The position numbers and the translations under genes are program-made. Shown piece by piece: positions 20,401 to 31,606 of a stretch of DNA of 38,218 nt (positions within the stretch are counted from its first letter, which is position 1; the number at the start of each line of letters is the position of its first letter). Below the pieces are notes generated by a model. It saw only the letters and a list, made by a program, of their open reading frames with translations, had not been told where the DNA came from and did no database searches. Source of the DNA: Pleurostoma richardsiae (taxonomy: Eukaryota > Ascomycota > Sordariomycetes > Calosphaeriales > Pleurostomataceae); assembly GCA_030052745.1 (NCBI GenBank), contig JANBVO010000090.1, forward strand, positions 1-38,218, read 5' to 3'.

Positions 20401-22041
20401 ATGGCTGACTCGGCCAGATCCAAAGACAAGGAGCTCCGGTCTCCACAGAAGGGCAAGATTGTGCGGTCGCAGAAGATCTCACAGGCGACCTCACCCGTCT
20501 CCTACGGCGCCGACGAGGACGACGAAGCACTGGACGATGCCCCGCCCTTCCCGCGCAGCCACACACCCGGCCACCTCGCCTCTAAGAGCACCGATCGCCG
20601 CCGGAAGCCTTCCGAATTATCGATCCGCCAGCGGTCCGCCTCCGCAGCCGCCGTGTCCTCGATCTCCCTCGTCGCTAGCCCCCCTCCCTCTAGCAAGACC
20701 CCCGCCCCCCAATCCTCCTCCTCCTCCGGCCGCCTGCAGCCGAATGGCGACGACGGCGAAACCACGAACGCCATACAACGGCAGGACTCCTTCGCCGTAG
20801 ACGGCGGCGGCAAAGAGGGAGGTCCGCGACGGCCGCACGCCCTCCGCTCAACCTCCGCAATAGCAAGCCGGCCCGGCCCCTCAGAGCGCTCCGCCTCCAC
20901 CTCTGTCTCCTCCGTGCGCCATGTGAGCGGCACTCGCGCGACGTCCGCCCGGGGGACCTACACGGCGTTCCCACCCCTCGCAGACCCGCGGACCGCGCCG
21001 GACGTACCCCCGGCCCCGTCCTCAGGCATGTACTGGAGCCGGGCGCCGGTGTCGGGCCACCCGCACACGGCGCTGCGCGCGCACACGACGACGCTGGTGG
21101 GTTCGAACGTGTACGTGTTCGGTGGGTGCGACAGCCGCGCGTGCTTCAACGAGCTGTACGTGCTGGACGCCGACGCCTTCCACTGGTCCGCGCCACACGT
21201 GGTCGGCGAGGTCCCCGTGCCGCTGCGCGCCATGACCTGCACGGCGGTGGGCAAGAAGCTTGTCATCTTCGGCGGCGGCGACGGCCCCGCGTACTACAAC
21301 GACGTCTACGTGCTGGACACGGTCAACTTCCGGTGGTCGCGCCCGCGCATCGTCGGCGACCGCGTGCCGTCCAAGCGCCGCGCGCACACGGCCTGCCTGT
21401 ACAAGAACGGCATCTACGTCTTCGGCGGCGGCGACGGCGTCCGCGCCCTCAACGACATCTGGCGGCTCGACGTCACCGACATGAGCAAGATGAGCTGGAA
21501 GCTGGTCTCGGCGCCGGACAAGTCGCCTCCGCAGCCGCCGCCGCCCACCTCGGACGGTGCGGCGGCCCCCGCCAGCAAAGACCTCCGGCCCAAAGCCCGC
21601 GGCTACCACACGGCCAACATGGTGGGCAGCAAGCTCATCATCTTCGGCGGGTCGGACGGCGGCGAGTGCTTCAACGACGTGTGGGTGTACGACGTGGAGG
21701 CGCACTACTGGCGCGCCGTCGGCATCCCGCTCTCGCACCGCCGGCTGTCGCACACGGCCACCATCGTCGGGTCCTACCTGTTCGTGGTCGGCGGCCACGA
21801 CGGCAACGAGTACTCCAACGACGTGCTGCTGCTCAACCTCGTCACCATGACCTGGGACCGGCGCAAGGTCTACGGCCTGCCCCCAAGCGGGCGGGGCTAC
21901 CACGGCACCGTCCTGTACGACAGCCGGCTGCTGGTCATCGGGGGGTTCGACGGCGGGGAGGTCTTCGGCGACGTGTGGATCCTCGAGCTGGCCGTCCATG
22001 CTTATTACTCACAGATCAGCCACTTCACTATTGATGTCTGA
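20401..22041 (+). CDS. Kelch-repeat beta-propeller protein
   Basis: A single exon of 546 residues. Residues 1-200 are Ser/Pro/Arg-rich and likely disordered, with many possible phosphorylation sites. From about 210 to 535 a kelch propeller repeats the pattern of a strand ending in FGG or VGG, then D and a ND-VxxLD/W element: FGGCDSRACFNELYVLD, FGGGDGPAYYNDVYVLD, FGGGDGVRALNDIWRLD, FGGSDGGECFNDVWVYD, VGGHDGNEYSNDVLLLN and IGGFDGGEVFGDVWILE, so six blades. A proline-rich loop (near 375-395) interrupts blade three to four. It closes with a short hydrophobic tail. Kelch propellers are protein-interaction scaffolds, in fungi often linked to polarity and signalling; the partner is unknown. Third-position GC bias opens long shadow frames on both strands. 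Confidence 0.93.
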   Translation: MADSARSKDKELRSPQKGKIVRSQKISQATSPVSYGADEDDEALDDAPPFPRSHTPGHLASKSTDRRRKPSELSIRQRSASAAAVSSISLVASPPPSSKTPAPQSSSSSGRLQPNGDDGETTNAIQRQDSFAVDGGGKEGGPRRPHALRSTSAIASRPGPSERSASTSVSSVRHVSGTRATSARGTYTAFPPLADPRTAPDVPPAPSSGMYWSRAPVSGHPHTALRAHTTTLVGSNVYVFGGCDSRACFNELYVLDADAFHWSAPHVVGEVPVPLRAMTCTAVGKKLVIFGGGDGPAYYNDVYVLDTVNFRWSRPRIVGDRVPSKRRAHTACLYKNGIYVFGGGDGVRALNDIWRLDVTDMSKMSWKLVSAPDKSPPQPPPPTSDGAAAPASKDLRPKARGYHTANMVGSKLIIFGGSDGGECFNDVWVYDVEAHYWRAVGIPLSHRRLSHTATIVGSYLFVVGGHDGNEYSNDVLLLNLVTMTWDRRKVYGLPPSGRGYHGTVLYDSRLLVIGGFDGGEVFGDVWILELAVHAYYSQISHFTIDV

Positions 22042-22580
22042 ACGGTGGCGGCGAGGGGTCTGCGGGGTTTGCTCCTTATGTGTTTGTCCGGTTGATAGAT
22101 AGCGGGCATGGGAAGCGGCGTGGTCACAGGTTGAGACTAAAAGAGACGGCAAGGCGCACAAAATGGGAGTGTTCTTGGGTGCAATTGTGCGTGTGGAGGT
22201 TCGGGATGCTTCTTCTTCTGCCTTTATCATGATCGGCAGGTCTTGCTAGCTCTCTATGACTCGCAAATGAACTTTTTTCCTTCTTCCTCGAAGCCGTCAC
22301 TGTCCGCTCTTCCTGCCAGTGATCTTCCATCTCATGCCTTCCTCAACCAGCTTAATGCTCTCTAGACCAAATAATAAAAACGCACCGTATAGTACAGATC
22401 GAAACAGGACACCAGTCTGACCAGAACGCCAAGAGAGGAAATGGTCATTAGACGAGAGTCGCAGGGCCAATGCCAGGCCGTAGCAATGTAGGGTAGTTTA
22501 TGATATAGAAGAGTCGTCGAAACGCCGCGCGAAAAGCCTTACTGGCTCGAACCTGGGGGTATACCACTTTAGCTCCTTGT
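22042..22580. other. Convergent 3' region between the kelch gene and RCF2
   Basis: 539 bp separating two converging genes. An AATAAA at 22373-22378 on the plus strand could serve as poly(A) signal for the kelch transcript. No coding signal was seen. Confidence 0.45.
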
Positions 22581-23382
22581 TCAGTTGGCGGGAGCGGGCG
22601 CCTGACCTGTCGGCTGTGCGGTGTCCTTCTCCTTCTTCTGGGCGGACAAGCGCTGCTCCTCGGCAGCGACCATGTCTAAAAGCACATTATGTCAGCGAAC
22701 CATATAATCAACGAGAGACTCAGATACAAAGGGGTCAACTCTTACCCTTCCACAAGTCCTGACCGGGGTACTCCTCCTTGTGGACCTTCTTCTCGATCAG
22801 GTGCTTGTGCTCGGGATCGTTGGGGTCGACGACCATAACCGTCTCCCAGCGGCCCTTGCCCTGCTTTGCGTCGGCGGTCTCGAAGGCAGCCGTGGCGATC
22901 AAGACGGCGAGCGTCAGGCCCTGGGCGTAGACACGGGCCTGGACGAGCTTCTGGGCGGTGGACAGGTACTTGTCGCGGCCGACGATGGTGAGGGCAAGGG
23001 CCATGGCGGCTATCCAGGAGGTGAAGACGATGGTGTAGCGGTTCTCGCGGCCCCAGTCCACGAGGCGCTTGCTCTCGGACTCGCGCTGGCGGGCCTGCTC
23101 GAGAGCACGCTGCGCCTCATCCTTGTAGAAGTTCATGGGATCGCGCTGCTTGGCGAAGTTGATGGAGAAGCGCTCGGCGGTGACGATGGCGCCGAAGGTG
23201 CCGGCCGAGGAGACCAGGAAGGCCCGGAAGGGGAGTGTCAGTTTCCGGAAGGCAGGGTACCGCCTCGAGGCGCCGATGACGCCAAGCAGGCCGGCGGTCA
23301 GGCCCACGGAACCGCCGATGAAGCCGCCCTTGAGGACGGAGTTGTAGTGGGCCTGCTCTTCTTCCTTGCTGATGATCTTCAT
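22581..23382 (-). CDS. RCF2: Respiratory supercomplex factor 2 homolog (HIG1-domain mitochondrial protein)
   Basis: Two exons on the minus strand, 23382-22746 and 22675-22581, give 243 residues ending at TGA. Rcf2 lies in the inner mitochondrial membrane, binds cytochrome c oxidase and helps it assemble into supercomplexes with complex III. The protein begins MKIISKEEEQAHYN, and hydrophobic segments occur near 18-38, 48-68, 122-140 and 155-175. The HIG1 signature is seen as QKLVQARVYAQGLT, with Gln where most family members have Arg or His at the middle position. The C-terminal tail after the intron (DMVAAEEQRLSAQKKEK onward) is charged, then Pro/Ala-rich. The 70-nt intron splits an Asp codon; retention would stop the protein two codons later. 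Assignment to Rcf2 rather than Rcf1 rests on the long N-terminal region and extra membrane segments. Confidence 0.9.
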
Positions 23383-26300
23383 GTTGACTGCTGGTCTGGG
23401 GCTCGGATTGAAAGGTTCTCGAGAGGGGGAGAGGAGCTGCTGGTGCTGGGTGAGGTCTTTTAATTGCTCTCTTGGGTCGTGGGGGGAGGTTGGCTGCTGG
23501 GACCCTTAGTAAGGGAAATTATCTTCTTCGGTAGTTGTTGATTAAGGTCGATGACGGAACGCGCTGCGATTACTACTGTGCTGCTCCGTTTTCCACGGAT
23601 GCTCTCGCCGGTGCAATGGGGTCGCAAAATGTTTGATTTCTTCTCCGGTTTGGCAGCGCCGTTTCCGAGATGACGAGGACACAAGAGATATATACGTTCT
23701 ATTACCGTAAGGGGGCAATGGGCACGCGGAGAAGGCCTGAATAATACGGGGATTGTAAGCAGACAGCGACGATATTTCTTAGGAGGCTAGGGATACCGGA
23801 AATCCGAACACCCCAAAGTGTCATGCCATCATTGAATCCCCGATGAAAAATTGATGATGTAAGGGTAACTCGGTACTTTTGGTCCTGTACTGTATAGCAA
23901 CTTGGGGGCAGCAGGTCTCAGAGGCGGGAGGGACCCCTGCAGGAGGGCAACAAGGCAAGGCGCCACGGCCGAGCTGTGGCACAGATCCCACCAGATCTGG
24001 CCTTTGTCATAGCCAGGGTGGACGCCGAGCTTGCTCCGCGTTCTTACGCCCGGCGACCTCCTGGCGCAAACCCGACCCCCCTGGTTGGCTGGACAAGGCA
24101 CAGTCGAACCACCCGCTCGCGCAGTTCCTACGCATTTTCGCGGTCCGGGTCGCGTGCGCCAGGAAGAGCGATTGAAACGGCGACGTACGTCCTCTTTAGC
24201 GGTCCGTAGGCCTGCTGTCTCAATAACCGCCTCTGGTTCAATCGCCGACAAATGGCCTGACAGGCGATGGGGGAACTTGCTCAATCCAACGCTGCAGACT
24301 CAGCCGAAGCATGGCAGGTTGTCGTGTAGATAGTTGCCTCGGATACTTCACACTCAAATGCCTCCGGTCTGGTCTTTGGGGGATGTTGAGCAATGAGCCA
24401 GAGCATTGTGTGGTTGCACTCATCCGCTGCAGGTCGCTACTCAGTGCGCCTGTCCGTTCTCTTGATTGAGGAGAGACCTCTTGTGCAGCAATGCAGGAAT
24501 GCAGCAAGCTGCTTCTGGGTGGCCGGGCCCGTCCCGGCATTTCAAACACCGACGTTTTCGTTGCCCAAACTTCAAACGCCGAGTTCCCAGCTCCGGCTCG
24601 TCACGGCCGAGAGGATGAAAGCAGTCTGGCACGTGACATTATCACGTGCCCGCGGAGATGCTCACCTTTGAAATCATGGGATTTCGTTTGGCCCCCGCTC
24701 TATCCGCGCTGAGGCTGTGGGCTCTGTCCAGACAATCCGGTCCTATGCTTGATGCGCTTGTTAATGGGCTGCTGACACATCGCAACAGTGTTTCGAATTT
24801 TCGAGTCCACATCGTCGAAGATGGTGTCCACCGTCTGCCTCGGTAGGTCCCGGAGTTTGTCGCTGCCATGGCTGCTTACAGCCAGATTCGCCGGCAATAA
24901 AATATTCCAGACCATCTCCGTCTTGTCAACCACGCGGACCATATCGACGGCGGCGCGCCTGACGGGACCGGTCCGGAGCCTAAGACCTTGACTCAAGCTC
25001 CCATCTTAGCAGTTTCCCGCCTTCATCTTCGAGGTCACTTTCCGCCTTCATCTCTTGAAGTATACTCGGCAAAAGTCGAGCATGGGACTCGCCTTTGTCC
25101 CCTTGGCACTCCCTGCGAGTCATAGCCGCAGTTGACGGCCTACGCGGCCAGTATGTATGCCTCGTCTTGCCTGCTCACCGCCCTTCATAGTGCTTTAAAT
25201 GGTGAAACAGCATCCATTAGGCTCTGATGGACCCTGCGCAGAATAGGAAACATTCGAGAACAATTCCGCCAGTAATACTCTCGTCCTTCTAGGTCAACAC
25301 TGCCTATAAGCAACGTCACTAGCAACAAGATGGGTCGCGGACATTGGTGAGGCATATACGAAGCACTTCTTACAATCCTGGCTCCTATCTCGGACAACTA
25401 TTGCTGTGAATGGTGTCTAACTCGGCGTCTACCATATCTTCATGTAAGTCTGGCCAAGATACAATCGGCAATGCCTGGCATGCTAGGATCAGACGACCGT
25501 AGCCGTTGGGCCCTAGTAGGGCGCGCCCAATGGGTGCGGCCCATCACACACAGTTGATGGCGGCATCATTGATGATGATACTTACTCATTCAGGACAGTA
25601 TACGCGACCACCAACTTTTAAGTATGACCACCAACAGAGCTCACATTGATGAACTGATAACTGGGCCACACCTTCGTAGGCCCCATACACCTGCACTTGA
25701 GATCGAAGTTGTCCTGCGATGCTTGCTGTTGGGCGTTTGGCGCGCAAACCAAGATAAAGCTAGGCCGGCAGCTGCATGAGGTTGACGACCACCATGATCG
25801 ATTCGAAGCCGGATAGATCGGCCGTGATTTGTGAACAGCAACGCGGGCAGGCCACGACAAGGAGAGATCCCTGGATGCAAGATCAGGTATCTTGGAACTT
25901 TCCTATCGTGGCTGCATCTGTCTGTGTCGGACGGCCCAGCTTTCGTCCAATAATACCAGGACGCTCTCTGACCGGAACGATCCTAGCAGACAAAAGAGCA
26001 GCCATCACGACGATAGAATTACGCACTAAATCTAACGGGCAGGGATGCAGCCAGCCGCTGCTGAGCCCAATCCAAGCAGCCCAGGCCAGATTCCGCATCT
26101 CAAGGAGCAAAAATCCCATGATCTCGCACGGCAGCGCAAGCCAGCGCCACGGCGATGGGTCCAGGACGCCCAGCAGGCAGTATCAATAGCGTAATAGGGG
26201 TCCAGCAAAGTGGGCGCGGCCGACAACATCTTCGTAATTGGTGTCGAATTGAGCCGGAGGTGACACCGACACGGCGAGCAAAAGGCGGGCCTTGCGTCGC

Positions 26301-29205
26301 CCAAGTCCGGCCCTCGTCGTCGTCCCTTTAAGGCTAGCAGGGATTGAGGCCAGCCAAGAGACCGGTCATCGCCCTGCTCCACAGGCCCGCAACTGTCGAG
26401 CTGCATTCAGCGGGTCTGGCATCTCTTTCCTTTTGCGGCCCGGCTCCAGTCTTTGGCTGCGCCGCCATTTGTCCAGCCAGAACCGCCCTAACAATTAAGG
26501 GTGCGTGTAGGACCGTACTCTGTGCGTACCTCCGCCCTCGCGTCTCCCATCATCTTCCGCCATCCCCGCCTGCTCCTCTGCTCCGTCAGTCAGGAATAGC
26601 GTGAGACGCGGTGGCACATTTACGGAGATAGAGAGTAACCGCATCTTCACGCCTGGAAGTCATCGCCATCCTCGCCTCCGCTGCGGCGCCTCTGGCGTGC
26701 ATTCATTAAAGCAGGAGCGGTGACTACTAAGGAGTCCCCAGGCAGCGCCGAGCTGCGTCTTGACGGTTGTTTGACGCACGAAACGTCCAATTACATCAAG
26801 CCTTACCGATCCCCCATGTCAACTCCGCGTGTCAGTGTGAGTCAAGCAAGTGTAGGAGGCTGTCGGTATTTCCTCAGGAGCCGTGAAATTAGTAGTCGCA
26901 ACCCGGGATAATTAACAGTAGGATAATTAAGAGTTTACGCCTTCCGGAAAACACGGTGCCCCCGGTAAAGAGGTGGGAAAAGGACTCGTACACGGCTTGC
27001 CACAGTTGTGGCAACCTTGTCCATACCCGTGCAGCATTGCGAGGCGTCAGGCAGCCTTGTGTGGCATCGTCGTTGTCATCCAGGGTTTCCGACTCGATCG
27101 GTGAGCCTGTTGACGGAGCATATGTTGGGTCTTTCTGACCCAGACCGACTGTCCCTAGTGCTGATGAGTCTCGGCAATGTACGGGGGCATCAGATGGATG
27201 GATGACATGACATGTGAGGGTAGGATTCGAGATCCAGTGGTCCGGATTTGCTTGCTTTTTGGCTTGCGCCAGTCACCAACCCCCTTGTCGTCGATCCTGA
27301 CTCGACTGATTTGTCGCATCTCACATTTCTTAGCAACGCAACATCCAGCCGCCAGCCGACGTCCCAGTAAGGAGCAAATGGCTCGAAGCAGGAGATTCCT
27401 CATCATGAGAGCATTCAAGCACCTTCGCGACGAGATGGGATACGCTAGACTCCTCCGGGGCGCCGCCACACAGAACCTCGGAGAAAACGGGGCCATCTCT
27501 CTAGCCGTATGCAGCCGCCGTCTCGCCGGCTCGGCCGCCCACCATGCCTTGCCTACTTACCATGCGTACGCGATGCCGCTAAGGTAGGGACAATATTGCC
27601 TTAGTGCGCCTACAGTTAGTCTGAAGGGGTTGAGACTCGAGCCGGGGCGGACGTTCCATCCATCATCATCCCATGTCTGCCATGAAATGCCTGTTATCCG
27701 CAGTCCCGAGCATTAACGTGAACACCGGGCCTCGCAACCATGGGCCGGACTGGCTGAACGGGTGGTAGGGTGGTACTTATTGAGCCGTGGGAGTAGCAGT
27801 GTGGCCAGAGGTCACCATTATCGTGTGCTGTTTTGGCTTCAGTCCAGAAGTGGACAAGCAGCCTCACCACCCATGACTGCCGTAGTCGATGCCGTGACGA
27901 CGAGGTGGCCCAGCGCTGTTAATTACCATCCATTGCCCTGCTCTCCGGGGGATCTCCGACGGCTTCCTGCTTTGCTGCCTACCTACCTACCATCCCCATT
28001 CCCTCGTTTTCGGGGCCGCAAACAAACAACAAGCTTTCCTTCCAAGGGACGCCGTCGTGCTCTTGCCCAGATCTAGAGTTTCTCCCGTTCCGTAGGCGTG
28101 GTGACCGCATTACTCGTACTGCATACCTGGGATAACCGGATAACCCTCGCGCGCGAGTTGAACCCGACAGTGGTCTAACCACACCTGTGACGGCCTAACT
28201 AACCAACCTGCTCTTGGGCCGGTCTTGACGGCATAGCCTGCCGACCTACCTACTGTGTGCGGAGTGCAGCAGCACACCAACGCCTCGACTTCGAACTCTC
28301 GACATCATCAGGCCCGGCGTCCTTTGTTGTGGGCCATCACGGGGCGGGCAGGACGATCTCGACCATCGAAAGGCCTCCGCATCCGCCTGGATCCCGTCAT
28401 CGCCAGCACTATTCCGGGGGCAGCAGATCGCGCGGCTCCGGTCCATCACCAGGATTTCCCCTCTCACGGCCTGGGACGGGCAGCAACAGAGCGGCAGAGA
28501 CAAGAGGGACGGTAGACTGAGCCGGTCCGCACATCGCAGGTCTCCTTCGTCATACAAACCGCTCTCCTGAGCTTAGCCTGGCAGATCATCGGCGGTGCCT
28601 GTCCTGAGCAGCTCGGCTGGTACTTGCCTCCTTAGTCATAGTGACCTCGACGACCGCTGCGCTTACTCGAACGTTCCTTGCGGCAAACCCTCCTTGTTGG
28701 GCAGGCGAGCCGGCACACAGCGGCACACAGCAGCGCAGCAGCCCCCGGGTCGCTCGTGGTGCATCTCGAAGTACCTAACCATCCTTAACTTCAGGTTGGC
28801 AGCTTGGAACCACCAACCCAACCCGCCCAGCGCAAGCGAACAAGCGAAGGACATCTCCGGTTGACCAGCCAGAGTAGAAAGTCGTGGACTCATTCATCTA
28901 CCCCAGGCCGCATCCGTGCCTACATCTAGGCCGCCTGCCTTCTTGTTGTCTCGTCTTCATCCTACCTCGACTCTTTTCCCACCTGTCTGCCCGCATTCCG
29001 TACCTTTCAGGGTATACATCCACCTGTACGCGCCGACACACCTATTATATACGCTATACTCCGTACCGCTACTGCCACCGAAGCCACGGCGCCCTGCGCA
29101 CACAAAGGAGGAGAAGCATCCCCGTCCCCACCCCAGGCATCGTTATTGCCGAGTACCTATTTCTCTATCGCCCCCCCTCAGGCCCGCACCGCAGCGCAGG
29201 TTGAC
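23383..29205. other. 5.8 kb gene-poor interval between RCF2 and SFP1
   Basis: The flanking genes point away from each other, so both promoters lie here. No frame shows a recognisable domain. The best-looking small frame is at 24700-24942 on the minus strand (80 codons), described in the findings. A perfect palindrome with two CACGTG cores is at 24628-24650. CCTACC-type repeats occur near 27980-27993 and 28243-28252, and TACTCCGTAC is at 29057-29066, about 150 bp before the SFP1 start. A pyrimidine-rich stretch (28900-29060) looks like promoter or 5' leader. I see no transposon remnant, tRNA or AT-rich mutated block. Confidence 0.5.
24628..24650. promoter_or_regulatory. Perfect inverted repeat carrying two CACGTG E-boxes
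   Basis: GGCACGTGA, a 5-nt spacer (CATTA) and TCACGTGCC form a perfect 9-bp inverted repeat. Each arm contains a full CACGTG core, and both fit RTCACRTG, the binding site of Cbf1/CDEI-type bHLH proteins. It lies in gene-free DNA, so the regulated gene is unclear. Confidence 0.6.
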
Positions 29206-31606
29206 ATGAAGACCGCCCTGAAGTGGTTTGGTAATACTTCGCCAGCAGGAGCAAATACCGAGCGCCCGTCCAGCCGGAACACGCCAACCAGAACCGGTAC
29301 CAGCACCAGCACCAGCGCCGCCAGCCCCAGCGCTACCGCCGCCGCCGATAATAGCAGCAGAAATTGTTATCGCGCCTCGTCCCCTTCTTCTGCCTTTGAC
29401 GACCGCTCTCTAGCTTTTGCCTCCCATTCGCCCTCTTCCCTCAATCACTCTTCTCCATCTGCATCACCTTCTCCCCAACCGGCGACTCCAGACTCGCTCC
29501 CTCTCGACAGCGGCAACGCCTTTGCCTTCCAGCCCGCGCCATCCAAGCCCATCGACATCGTTTCCTCGGGTCGGAACTCGGGCTCCATTTCGCCATCCTC
29601 GTCGCGCATCCGCCAGGTTGACGAGTCCACCGGCTGCAGAATCCCCGACGACGACCTCGACTGTTGCGACTTCACCGCCGACATGACCACCGGTCCCAAT
29701 CTCGACTCGGCCATGGGCCGCAGTCGCCAGGACTCCTTCGTCAGCGCCGGCCCTAAGCCCATTTCCATGATCAATCCCAACCGCGACCCCACGAACCGCC
29801 CCCGCCGAGAGTCACTTGCCGGCAGCATGATAGGCGGCATGAGCTGGGGAGGCATTTCTGTCGGCAGCTTCATTAGAGATGAGTAAGTTCCCGAATTCCC
29901 TCACCACCAGATTGATTCCTTCCCTTCCGATGCACAATTTCCTTGCGATAGTGCGTGCCCTGTCGCATTTCACAAAATTTGACCCCCTTTCCGAGCGCCT
30001 CATCATCAACCCCCATGCCGCTCGTCGGAGGCTAACATGACTGCGCGAAAATCAGTATCCTGATGCAAGGCACCTCACCATACCTGACGCATCAGTCTCC
30101 ATCGTTCCACTCCTCATCCTACATTCCCAAGCTGGAGGCCAACTTCATGCGGGACTTCACTTGCTGCGACCGGACATGGCCCACGCTCCACGACCTGCTG
30201 CAGCACTACGAGGAGAACCACACCCAGGCGGCTACTCCCCAGTCACTAAGAGCCTTCAATCAAATGCCCGGGATGCAGGGATTCCAGGGAATGCAGGGCA
30301 TGCAGGGTATGCAAGGCATGCAGCGGCAGAATGGTAGCCGACAGTCGATTGGCACTTCCTCCATGGGAGGCCAGCAGCTCAACTCAATGCAGGCCCAGAA
30401 CCAGATGGGCCAGCAGAACCGCCAGGTCGGCGCAGGAGCAGCAGGCATGGGTCTGGGTGCACTTGGGCAGATGATGCGGCAGCAGCAGGGGATGCCCTCG
30501 GTAGGCGGGCAGAAGCACGTGTCCATGTCCCAGCTGAATGACGAGATGGACACCGTTGGTGACATGGAGATGGATGACCCGGTGGGCATGATGGACCTGG
30601 AGGACAACCAGAGAACGATCCAGCAGACTCGACAGATGTTCGGCCAGCAGCAGCGCCCCCAGCTACATCTAAACAACTCAGGGCTGCAGCAGCAGGCTCT
30701 CCGAACATCTGCGCCGACGACTCCGGCCGCAGCCGGCTTTGGATTCCAGAATAACCCAACAGTATCTTCTGTCAACACGCCAACCCTCACAACGCAGCCT
30801 TTCCCTCAGCGGGGCCAGTCTCAATTCGGTCCAGATTCCTCGTTAACAACGCCGACCAATGAGTTGGAAGACGAGCTAGCAGGCATGCCCATGAACATGA
30901 ACCTCGGCAATATGAATCTGAACGGCACCCAGTTTGGAGGCTTTGGCTTTGGCAACGGTAGCGGCGACCTCAACTTCGGCACGATCGATAATCCTGACAA
31001 GCGGCTCAGCAGCCCTACCTTTGGCAACGTCACACCCCAGCAGCGCACCCTCAACCAGCAGCTCGCACAGTTCGGCCTGGATGCTAGCCAGATCCCCCCA
31101 GGTACCGACACCAGCGCTCTCATAGCTCAGCTGGCGCCGATGTTCCTGCAGGAGGAGCACAAGCCTTTCAAGTGCCCCGTCATCGGATGCGAGAAGGCCT
31201 ACAAGAACCAGAACGGATTGAAGTACCACAAGACTCACGGGCATTCCACGCAGCAGCTGCATGAGAACGGGGACGGCACTTTCTCGATTGTCAACCCAGA
31301 GACTTCTGCCCCCTACCCGGGTACCTTAGGAATGGAGAAGGAGAAGCCTTTCAAGTGTGAGGTCTGCGGCAAGCGGTACAAGAATCTCAACGGTCTCAAA
31401 TATGTAAGTTGATACCAATCAGTCCTTGCTTTGACATGCACTGACAGCAACGACAGCATAAGCAGCATTCGCCTTTCTGCGACCCGGAGCTGCGTGCACA
31501 GCAGCAGAACGCGATGGCAACTCTAGCGGCGATCACTAACAACCCTATGGGTCTCAACATGGCTGGTCTCAACGGCTTGCCCAATATCGGAGAGGAGCCG
31601 CATTAG
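29206..31606 (+). CDS. SFP1: Sfp1-type split zinc-finger transcriptional regulator
   Basis: Exons 29206-29882, 30056-31403 and 31457-31606 give 724 residues ending at TAG. In yeast Sfp1 responds to nutrients and TOR and activates ribosomal-protein and ribosome-biogenesis genes. The first 225 residues are Ser/Pro/Thr-rich. At 258-281 is a degenerate finger (FTCCDRTW...HYEENH). A long Gln/Met/Gly/Asn-rich middle follows, including a tandem MQG repeat near 310-323. Two C-terminal fingers complete it: C599-x4-C604-x12-H617...H622 (KCPVIGCEKAYKNQNGLKYH) and C660-x2-C663-x12-H676-x2-H679 (KCEVCGKRYKNLNGLKYH). Both share the YKNxNGLKYH core characteristic of Sfp1. Intron 2 (53 nt) falls between the Tyr and the first His of the last finger. 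The ATG at 29206 is the first in this frame; a longer reading would need a TTG. Confidence 0.88.

Noticed and set aside
21022-21999. 325-codon minus frame and 302-codon plus frame inside the kelch gene
   Set aside because: Low-complexity Ala/Arg/Val shadow frames caused by codon bias; the kelch frame has six clear blades.
22544-22553. GGTTCGAGCC on the minus strand, like a tRNA B box
   Set aside because: No A box at the right distance and no cloverleaf can be folded; it is near the RCF2 3' end.
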